Shown: one piece after another, positions 8,564 to 14,959 of the stretch
Numbering within the stretch: position 1 is the first letter of the stretch
Layout: each line of letters begins with the position of its first letter
Assembly (NCBI GenBank): GCA_030748895.1
Contig: JASMLC010000013.1
Span: 1-45,969 of the forward strand
DNA length: 45,969 bases
Direction: 5' to 3'
Source: Candidatus Poseidoniia archaeon
GTDB lineage: Archaea > Thermoplasmatota > Poseidoniia > MGIII > CG-Epi1
Notes under the pieces: generated by a model
Databases searched by the model: none
What the model saw: the letters and a program-made list of their open reading frames with translations, nothing else
Told to the model about the DNA's origin: nothing
Made by a program: the position numbers and the translations under genes

Positions 8564-9511
8564 ATGGACCCGGTGCGCGCGCAGCTGGACGCAATCGCGG
8601 CACGGCTCGCAGCGCACGGCATCGCTGCGCCGGGGACGGAGTTCGCGCCGCTCGCGCCGGGTGAGGCGCCCGCGCTGGTCGCGGCGGTCGACGGCTCTTC
8701 GCGCACGCTGCTCGACGGCGGCGCCTTCGCGGTGGTGGCGCTGCGCGCCGGGCGCGTCGTGGTGCGCGACGGTGCCGTGGCGGAGCGCGAGGCGCCGCTC
8801 GAGGTGCGGCTGCTCGAGGCCGGGACATTTGCCGACGAATGGAGCGAGCGCTACCGCAGGGTGACCGGCCGGCTGCCGGCCGAGCAGCCCGCGGACTTGC
8901 AGACGGCACTGGAGTGGCTGCGCGAGCTGGCGGAAACCGAGGCGGCGCTCGCCGCGCTCGAGGCGCTCGTGGCGGTGCTGGAAGCGAGCGCCGACGATGC
9001 ACTGCTGCTGCTCGACGGCGCGCTGACCAGCCCGCACGCGCCGGCGCGTGACGCGCTGCGGCTGGTGCTCGACCGCGCTGACGCGGCGGGCGTGACCGTG
9101 GCGGCGGTCGCCAAGCGCTCGGCGCTGGCACGCGACGGGGCGCCGCTGCTGCCGGCGCTGATGCGCGACTCGCCCGACGGCTGCTGGCGCGCGCCGCTGG
9201 ACTGCGACAGCCTGGGAACGCCGGGCGCGGTGCGGCTCAACCCCGCTTCCGAGTGGGCGTTCCGGCTGGATGTCGCCGGCGGCGACTACGGGGCGGTCGC
9301 GGCGTCGCTGGCGGGACTGGCGCGCGACGCCGTCTATCCCGGCTACCCGTGGCCGCTGGCGCAGGCGCACAATCTGGTCATTATCGACGGCGACCTTACC
9401 GAGTCGCTGCGGCAGGCGCTGCAGGGCGCGGCGCTCGAGCAGGGGCTGGCGCCGGGGGCATGGGACGTTTTATTCAGCGACTACCATGAGGTGCTCGACC
9501 GGAGCGTATGA
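8564..9511 (+). CDS. nurA: NurA 5'-3' nuclease
   Basis: NurA works with the HerA translocase in resecting DNA double-strand ends to make 3' single strands for recombination. The 315-residue product has the NurA acidic motifs: VAAVDGSSR with Asp43 near the N-terminus, LLLDGALT with Asp151, and LVIIDGDLTE near the C-terminus. These match the metal-binding aspartates of the RNase H-like NurA fold. The middle is long, Ala/Leu/Glu-rich and probably helical. The stop overlaps the herA start (ATGA at 9508). A TATA box 21-28 nt upstream suggests the pair has its own promoter. Mre11 and Rad50 genes are absent from this operon. Confidence 0.88.
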   Translation: MDPVRAQLDAIAARLAAHGIAAPGTEFAPLAPGEAPALVAAVDGSSRTLLDGGAFAVVALRAGRVVVRDGAVAEREAPLEVRLLEAGTFADEWSERYRRVTGRLPAEQPADLQTALEWLRELAETEAALAALEALVAVLEASADDALLLLDGALTSPHAPARDALRLVLDRADAAGVTVAAVAKRSALARDGAPLLPALMRDSPDGCWRAPLDCDSLGTPGAVRLNPASEWAFRLDVAGGDYGAVAASLAGLARDAVYPGYPWPLAQAHNLVIIDGDLTESLRQALQGAALEQGLAPGAWDVLFSDYHEVLDRSV

Positions 9512-11034
9512 TGGAACTGGGACGAATTGTTGGCCGCAACGTAACCGAGGCAAAATTCCGCTGCCCCTACGGGGAATACCTGGCGCTGGGCGAAATAGTC
9601 GTGGTCGAGGACGCCGAGACCGCGGAGCCGTATTACCTGCGGGTCTTCAACGTCACCTACGGCGCCGAGGCGGCGGGTGAGGACTGGTTCGAGCGCACCG
9701 CCGGCCACATGCTGGCGATGGATGGCGCCGAGATGGAATACGGCTTCGCCGACAAGGAGCGCCGGCTCTACAAACTGGCGTCCGCGAGCGTGCTGGGGGT
9801 GCTGCGCGACGGCAGGTTCCGCCGCGCCAAGGGGCTGGTGGCGCACTTCTCCGGCGTGCGCCGCGCTCGCGACGCCGATTTCGAGTTCCTGCCGTCGGAG
9901 ACGCTCACCGTCGGGCGGCTGCGCAGCGGCGACGAGCCGCTGCCGCATCGTGTCGGGCTGGCGCCGGATGCGCTGCCCTACCATATCGGCATCTTCGCGA
10001 CGACCGGCATGGGCAAGTCCAACCTGCTCAAGTGCTTCTGCGCCAGCGCGCTGGAGTCGGGGCAGGCGGGGCTGCTGGTGCTCGACCCGCACGGCGAATA
10101 CTTCGACGGCGGCGTCCCCGACCGGCGCGGGCTGACGCACCACCCGCGCGCCGACCGGCTGGCGGTCTACTCGTCGCGGCCACTCTCCGGCAACTACAGC
10201 CAGCTGCGGCTCTCGGCAAGCGAGGTCGAGGTGCGCGACCTGCTGCACCTGTACGACTTCTCGGGGCCGCAGCGCGAGGCGCTCAACGCGGCACGACAGC
10301 GCTACCAGCGCAACTGGCTGGTCGAGCTGAACGAGCGCAACGCCGAGCAGGTCTCCGAGGAATTGCACGGCGAGTTCCACCCCGGGACGATTGGCGTCAT
10401 CAAGCGGCGGCTGCGCTACCTGTGGCAGTTCGACCTGCTCTCGGGCGACCCCGACGTCACGGCGTCCGAGGCGATAATTGCGCACCTTGACGCCGGGAAG
10501 GTGGTGCTCGTCGACACCAGCAACATGTTCGAGACCGAGGAGCTGCTGGTCTCGATGGTGCTGGCGCGCGCGGTCTTCGAGTCGCACAAGGCGAAATACG
10601 CGCAGCCGAAGGAGTTCGCCAAGCTGCCGCCGGTGCTGGTGACGCTCGAGGAGTCGCAGCGGCTGCTCTCGGAGACGCGTGGCAACGTCTTCGCGCAGAT
10701 TGCGCGCGAGGGGCGCAAGTTCCGCGTCGGCCTTTGCGCGGTGAGCCAGCAGCCGAAGCTGCTCCACTCCGAAGTCCTGAGTCAGTTCAACACGCTCTTC
10801 GTGATGGGGCTGGCCGACCGGCGCGACCGCGAGTCGCTACAGGTGTCCGCCAAGCAGGACCTGTCGCGGCTCGATATGGAAATTCAGACGCTCGCGGCGG
10901 GCGAAGCCATCCTGACGTCACCGCACGTCCCGTTCGCGTTGCCGGTGGCGGTCGACCTTTACGAGGATTATCTCAAGGCACTTCCGCCCCCGGAGGAGCA
11001 GCCGCAACGGGCGAGTGATGACGGATTCTTCTGA
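9508..11034 (+). CDS. herA: HerA DNA-translocating ATPase
   Basis: HerA is a hexameric FtsK/HerA-family ATPase that pumps DNA to the NurA nuclease during end resection. The 508-residue product begins with a HAS-barrel-like domain (GRIVGRNVTEAKFRCP). It then has Walker A ATTGMGKSN with Lys170 and a following LLVLDPHGEYFDGG segment typical of HerA. A Walker B-like VLVTLEESQRLL lies near residue 375, and AREGRKFRVGLCAVSQQP resembles the family's sensor region. ATG 9508 overlaps the nurA stop as ATGA; ATG 9511 (TGATG) is equally plausible and shortens it by one residue. The stop overlaps the next gene. Confidence 0.92.
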   Translation: MMELGRIVGRNVTEAKFRCPYGEYLALGEIVVVEDAETAEPYYLRVFNVTYGAEAAGEDWFERTAGHMLAMDGAEMEYGFADKERRLYKLASASVLGVLRDGRFRRAKGLVAHFSGVRRARDADFEFLPSETLTVGRLRSGDEPLPHRVGLAPDALPYHIGIFATTGMGKSNLLKCFCASALESGQAGLLVLDPHGEYFDGGVPDRRGLTHHPRADRLAVYSSRPLSGNYSQLRLSASEVEVRDLLHLYDFSGPQREALNAARQRYQRNWLVELNERNAEQVSEELHGEFHPGTIGVIKRRLRYLWQFDLLSGDPDVTASEAIIAHLDAGKVVLVDTSNMFETEELLVSMVLARAVFESHKAKYAQPKEFAKLPPVLVTLEESQRLLSETRGNVFAQIAREGRKFRVGLCAVSQQPKLLHSEVLSQFNTLFVMGLADRRDRESLQVSAKQDLSRLDMEIQTLAAGEAILTSPHVPFALPVAVDLYEDYLKALPPPEEQPQRASDDGFF

Positions 11035-11704
11035 AATCGCCGAGCGGCTCGCCCGGGTGCGCGCGGCGGTCGCGACCGCCGCGCGCGAGGCAAACCGGGA
11101 CCCCGCGGAAATAACGCTCATCGGCGTCAGCAAGCGCAAGCCGCTCGCCGCCATCGAGGCGGCGTTCGCCGCTGGCCTGCGCGACATCGGCGAGAACCAC
11201 GCTGACGAGCTGCTGGAGAAGGCGGCCGCCTTCGCCCCCGACGGGCTGCGCTACCACTTCATTGGCCGGCTCTCGTCGCGTCGCGCGCGTAAGGTCGCTC
11301 GCCAGGCGATGCTCATCCACACGCTCGACTCGCTGCGGCTGGCGCGCAAGCTCTCGCTCATCGCGCAGGAAGAGGGGCGTGAAGTTCGCGCGCTGGTGCA
11401 GGTGAACCAGGGCGGCGAAGCGACTAAGGGCGGTGTCGCCCCCGACGCGACCGCGGCGCTGGCGCGCGCCGCCGCCGCGCTTTCGGGGCTGCGCGTCGTG
11501 GGGCTGATGTCCATACCGCCCTTCGACGACCGGCCGCGCGACTGGTTCCGGCAGCTGAGGCAGCTACGCGACGTGGTCGCCGCGGAAACGGGCATTGCAC
11601 TACCGGAGCTCTCGATGGGCATGTCGCACGACTTCGCCGCGGCGATTGCCGAGGGGGCGACGCTGGTGCGGGTGGGGACGGCGATTTTTGGTGCGCGCGA
11701 CTAG
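11018..11704 (+). CDS. YggS/PROSC-type PLP-binding protein
   Basis: This belongs to the alanine-racemase-N-fold family that carries PLP without known catalysis and helps keep PLP and amino-acid pools in balance. The 228-residue product has VSKRK with Lys39 as the PLP lysine, IGENHADELLEK, HFIGRLSSRRARK in place of the usual HFIGxLQxNK, and a C-terminal LSMGMSHDFAAAI phosphate-binding segment followed by RVGTAIFGARD. Length and motif order are normal. ATG 11018 is preferred over GTG 11015. Either start overlaps herA by 17-20 nt, with GGAGGAG at 10992-10998 upstream. Its TAG stop shares the CTAG at 11701-11704 with the stop of the converging Lrp gene. Confidence 0.88.
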   Translation: MTDSSEIAERLARVRAAVATAAREANRDPAEITLIGVSKRKPLAAIEAAFAAGLRDIGENHADELLEKAAAFAPDGLRYHFIGRLSSRRARKVARQAMLIHTLDSLRLARKLSLIAQEEGREVRALVQVNQGGEATKGGVAPDATAALARAAAALSGLRVVGLMSIPPFDDRPRDWFRQLRQLRDVVAAETGIALPELSMGMSHDFAAAIAEGATLVRVGTAIFGARD

Positions 11705-12144
11705 ATTACGACCCGCGGCTCCTGCTTCACCGTGTTGAGCACCAGCGAGGTGTTCGTCCGTTCAATGTGCGGTTGCGAAAGTGTGGACTTGATGAACGCG
11801 TCCATCTCGGCCCGGTCGCGGAACCGCGCCAGCACCAGCGAGTCCCACTCACCCGTCACGTCGTAGACGCCGAAGACGCGCGGATGCTCGGCGACGGACG
11901 CCTGCACGGCGATAATCTGCCCCTTGGCGATGCGCATCTGCATCACGGCGGTGAGCGTGAAGCCCGCTTGCTCGGCGTCAATATCGGGCAGGAAGCCGCG
12001 CAGGACGCCCGTCTTGTGGAGCCGGCGCAGCCGGTTGCTGACGGTCCCCAGCGCAACGCCAATGGCGGCCGCCAGCTCGCGCTGCGAGGCGCGACCGTCG
12101 GCGTTCAGCGCTGCCAGTAGCGCGGAGTCGGTCCTGTCCAGCAT
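11701..12144 (-). CDS. Lrp/AsnC-family transcriptional regulator
   Basis: This 147-residue DNA-binding regulator has an N-terminal winged helix-turn-helix: LDRTDSALLAALNADGRASQ, then ELAAAIGVALGTVSNRLRRL around residues 24-43. A C-terminal RAM/AsnC ligand-binding domain contains VYDVTGEWDSLVLARF. The family senses amino acids and often controls its own gene. The gene is divergent from the glutamate synthase operon, a classic Lrp target in bacteria, so control of nitrogen assimilation is a reasonable inference. A TATA-like element at 12166-12172 and a perfect palindrome at 12149-12162, next to the predicted transcription start, fit autorepression. The effector cannot be told from sequence. Confidence 0.9.
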   Translation of the reverse strand: MLDRTDSALLAALNADGRASQRELAAAIGVALGTVSNRLRRLHKTGVLRGFLPDIDAEQAGFTLTAVMQMRIAKGQIIAVQASVAEHPRVFGVYDVTGEWDSLVLARFRDRAEMDAFIKSTLSQPHIERTNTSLVLNTVKQEPRVVI

Positions 12145-12148
12145 GAAT

Positions 12149-12162
12149 TGAACATTTGTTCA
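12149..12162. promoter_or_regulatory. Palindromic operator at the Lrp gene start
   Basis: TGAACATTTGTTCA is a perfect 6-2-6 inverted repeat beginning 4 nt upstream of the Lrp ATG (12144), between its TATA-like element and the start codon. A dimeric regulator bound here would block transcription start. The site is also about 45-60 bp upstream of the TATA element of the glutamate synthase operon. The palindrome is seen directly; the binding protein is inferred. Confidence 0.55.
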
Positions 12163-12165
12163 GTC

Positions 12166-12173
12166 TTATTAAG
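12166..12173 (-). promoter_or_regulatory. TATA-like element of the Lrp/AsnC gene
   Basis: Read leftward, the sequence is CCTTAATA (12173-12166). It lies 22-29 nt before the ATG at 12144, predicting a leaderless mRNA. The palindrome at 12149-12162 lies between this element and the start. Confidence 0.45.
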
Positions 12174-12207
12174 GTTTACTGCTGGTTTGCACAGTTTTTC
12201 CGCATTT

Positions 12208-12216
12208 GTTAAATAG
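12208..12216 (+). promoter_or_regulatory. TATA box of the glutamate synthase operon
   Basis: GTTAAATAG lies 28-36 nt before ATG 12244, which would give a very short leader. It is the most AT-rich rightward element in the 99-bp divergent region between the Lrp gene and the operon. Confidence 0.5.
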
Positions 12217-12243
12217 AGTCTGCTGCACTGCGGCCTGTTATTT

Positions 12244-13659
12244 ATGGCGATGGCCGAACCGCGTAATGAGCAACTGGAGGGTGACGCAGCGACCGCTCTG
12301 TCGGTCGGCTATCGCCGTTACCATATCGACACCGCGCCGACGCCCGACCTGGCCGACCTGCCGCACCGCTTTCTCGTCGAGGTCAACCGCGTCGAGCTGC
12401 TGAAGCTGCTGGTGCAGGAGACGTGGGAATACTGGGGCCACTGGGACGTGGTCGCCGCGCGCCCCTGCGTCTACGGCGTTTTCTCGGGGCCGGTGGGCGG
12501 CTTTGCGCCGCGGCCGGAGCATTGCGTCGGCTGCCTGCGCTGCACCATCCAGCACCCCGGGGCGGTCACCATTCGCCACAACCCCGAGTGGCAGGCGTGG
12601 GGCGACGCCTATCTGGCGCCGAAGCTGGTCGAAACCATCCTGTCTGAGGCAGCGCTGGGCGCGGTGCCGGTCAAGGGGCAGGGCTATCGCGGGCGGTTCG
12701 GCGGCCCAGGCTGGGACCGCATCTGGACAGACATGTCCGAAATCGTGCGGCCGACGCGCGACGGCATCCACGGCCGCGAAGTCATCTCAACCGTCGTCGA
12801 TATCGGCTCGCGCCCGATGCATCTGGCAACCGACGGCGACGGTGAGCGGCCGCGCTGCCTGCAACTACAGCTTCCCATCCTGTTCGACTCGCCGCCGGAG
12901 TCGGCGCAGAGCGTCGAGATGGCGCGACTGCTAGCGCACGCCGCCGAGGAGCTCGAAACGCTGGCGTTCCTGCCGCTGCCGCTGGTGCGTGAGGCGGTCG
13001 CCGCTTCGCCGGCGGTCGTCCCGCAGCTGCGCGTCGCGGAGCTCGAGGCGCTGGCGCCGGCACCGCGCATGGTCGAAATCCTGGACGACGCCCCCGCCGC
13101 GCTTGCGCTCACCGACGCCATCGTTTGCGAGCGGCTCCCGTTCGAGCCGGGCTGGCGCGAGGCGCTGCTGGCGTCGATTGCCGCCGGCGTGCGCGTCTTC
13201 CACCTTGTCGCAGACTACCACGGCCGCGGCGATGGCCGTTTCGTGCGCGACCTGGCGATGGAGGCGCACGCGTTGCTGGTCGAGAAAGGGCTGCGCGACA
13301 TGGTGACGCTCATCGGCAGCGGTGGTATCGCCGCTGCCGAGCATGTCCCGAAGGCGATTATCTGCGGCTTCGACGCCGTCGCGCTCGACACGCCGTTGCT
13401 GGCGGCGCTACAGGCGCAGCCCGATGGCAGCGTTACCGACGCCGCGACGGCGCGCTTCAGGCTTCCCGCGAGCCTGGATGTCGAGTGGGGCGTCCAGCGA
13501 CTGAAGAATTTGTCGGCAGCGTGGCGCGACCAGCTGCTCGAGATTCTGGGCGCGATGGGGCTGCGCGAGGTGCGGCGGCTGCGCGGGGAGCTCGGCCGCG
13601 CGATGTTCCAGCGCGACCTTGAGCGCGAGGCGTTCGGGGGGATTGACGGCTATGAGTAG
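12244..13659 (+). CDS. Glutamate synthase FMN-domain (GltB2) paralogue with altered Fe-S ligands
   Basis: This 471-residue protein resembles the archaeal split glutamate synthase central domain. The segment WTDMSEIVRPTRDGIHGREV is typical of archaeal FMN-type GltB proteins. The C-terminal half keeps barrel-like elements such as DMVTLIGSGGIAAAEHVPKA. An N-terminal ferredoxin-like motif has Cys94, Cys97 and Cys100, but the expected fourth Cys before Pro is His104 (C-x2-C-x2-C-x3-H-P). The C-terminal Cys cluster found in the next gene product is missing here. It heads the operon, and its stop overlaps the next start by 8 nt. It may be a non-catalytic or electron-carrying partner of the true GltB2. 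The glutamate synthase family call is fairly firm; its precise role is open. Confidence 0.72.
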   Translation: MAMAEPRNEQLEGDAATALSVGYRRYHIDTAPTPDLADLPHRFLVEVNRVELLKLLVQETWEYWGHWDVVAARPCVYGVFSGPVGGFAPRPEHCVGCLRCTIQHPGAVTIRHNPEWQAWGDAYLAPKLVETILSEAALGAVPVKGQGYRGRFGGPGWDRIWTDMSEIVRPTRDGIHGREVISTVVDIGSRPMHLATDGDGERPRCLQLQLPILFDSPPESAQSVEMARLLAHAAEELETLAFLPLPLVREAVAASPAVVPQLRVAELEALAPAPRMVEILDDAPAALALTDAIVCERLPFEPGWREALLASIAAGVRVFHLVADYHGRGDGRFVRDLAMEAHALLVEKGLRDMVTLIGSGGIAAAEHVPKAIICGFDAVALDTPLLAALQAQPDGSVTDAATARFRLPASLDVEWGVQRLKNLSAAWRDQLLEILGAMGLREVRRLRGELGRAMFQRDLEREAFGGIDGYE

Positions 13660-14959
13660 CGTCCCGAGCCCGCAGCTAGTCGAGAAGGTCACCCACTACC
13701 TGCACCAGGGCTTCCACGACCGCTCGCACGCGCTGCTCGAAGCCCCACCTGCTCTGGGCGACCCGCGCTGGACCGACGAGCTGATTATGGCGACCTGGTT
13801 CCAGGCCGAGCACGGCCGCCCGCCAGATGACATCGAGTATCGTGTCGGTCGCTCGGGAGGCGGTTTTGACAGGCTCGACTTCAAGTTTCTTCCCGAGGGC
13901 GAATGGCTTGCGCACAGCGATGCCATTGGCACCGCCATTCCGCTGAACCGGCGCGACCCGGCGCGACAGGAGCTTGAGATCGCTCTGCCGGTCTACGGCG
14001 GTGGGATGTCCTACGGCTCGGTCTCCGAGGAGGTGATGGTCTCCCGAGCTATTGCCGCCCAGGAATTGGGCACGCTCACCTGCACCGGTGAGGGAGGCTA
14101 TCCCGACGGGCTGAAGCCCTACGCCGACAGCGTCATCACCCAGATTGCGACCGGCCTTTTCGGCGTGCGCGAGGAGACCATCCAGCGCGCGCCGATGGTC
14201 GAGTTCAAGTACGCGCAGGGCGCGAAACCCGGCCTTGGGGGGCACCTGCTGGGCGATAAGTCCACCACCACCGTGGCAGACATGCGTGAGTCCGTTCCGT
14301 GGGTATCGCTCTTCTCTCCCTTTCCTTTTCATTCGGTCTATTCCGTCGAAGACCATCGCAAGCATATCGACTGGGCCATGACCATGAATCCCGACGCAAT
14401 AATCTCTGTAAAGGTCTCAACACCGATTGACGTTGACATGGTTGCTGTTGGTTCCTACTACGCCGGTGCGCATGTTTTCCACATAGATGGCAGCTATGGA
14501 GGAACTGGCGCAGCTCCAGAAATTGCGAAAAAGAACATTGCGATGCCCATTGAGCTTGCCATACCGAAGGTGCACCGGCACCTTGAGCAGGAAGGCATTC
14601 GTGACCAAATTACACTGATTGCTAGCGGTGGAGTGCGTACGGCTTGGGATATCGCCAAAGCCATTGCCCTTGGGGCTGACGGTTGTGTTCTCGGCACGTC
14701 AGAACTCATCGCAATGGGATGCACACGTTGTTCCAACTGTGAACGGGGCCGTGGCTGTCCTTTTGGACTTACGACCACTGATCCGGAACTGAAGGAGTGG
14801 GTGCACCCCGACTGGGGCGCCATGCGGGTCGGCAATCTCTACATTTCGTTCCAGTGGCAGCTGCGTGACATCCTTCGCAGACTCGGACTGACCACAATCT
14901 CTGATTTGCGCGGCCGTCGAGATCTACTGCGCTACATCCCGGAGGAGTTCGAGGCGTGA
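13652..14959 (+). CDS. Glutamate synthase large-subunit FMN domain (GltB2)
   Basis: This protein should bind FMN and a 3Fe-4S-type cluster and reduce 2-iminoglutarate to glutamate. The 435-residue product contains PVYGGGMSYGSVSEEVMVSR and TCTGEGGYPDG, a loop with GAKPGLGGHLLGDKS, and IDGSYGGTGAAPEIAKK. IASGGVRTAWDIAKAIALGA is the phosphate-binding part of the barrel, followed by Cys357, Cys360, Cys363 and Cys369 (CTRCSNCERGRGCP). ATG 13652 is chosen because the family sequence starts there and it overlaps the upstream stop; an earlier start at 13619 would lie in another gene. Base composition drops sharply within the gene from about 14290 on, while the protein stays intact. Confidence 0.85.
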   Translation: MSSVPSPQLVEKVTHYLHQGFHDRSHALLEAPPALGDPRWTDELIMATWFQAEHGRPPDDIEYRVGRSGGGFDRLDFKFLPEGEWLAHSDAIGTAIPLNRRDPARQELEIALPVYGGGMSYGSVSEEVMVSRAIAAQELGTLTCTGEGGYPDGLKPYADSVITQIATGLFGVREETIQRAPMVEFKYAQGAKPGLGGHLLGDKSTTTVADMRESVPWVSLFSPFPFHSVYSVEDHRKHIDWAMTMNPDAIISVKVSTPIDVDMVAVGSYYAGAHVFHIDGSYGGTGAAPEIAKKNIAMPIELAIPKVHRHLEQEGIRDQITLIASGGVRTAWDIAKAIALGADGCVLGTSELIAMGCTRCSNCERGRGCPFGLTTTDPELKEWVHPDWGAMRVGNLYISFQWQLRDILRRLGLTTISDLRGRRDLLRYIPEEFEA

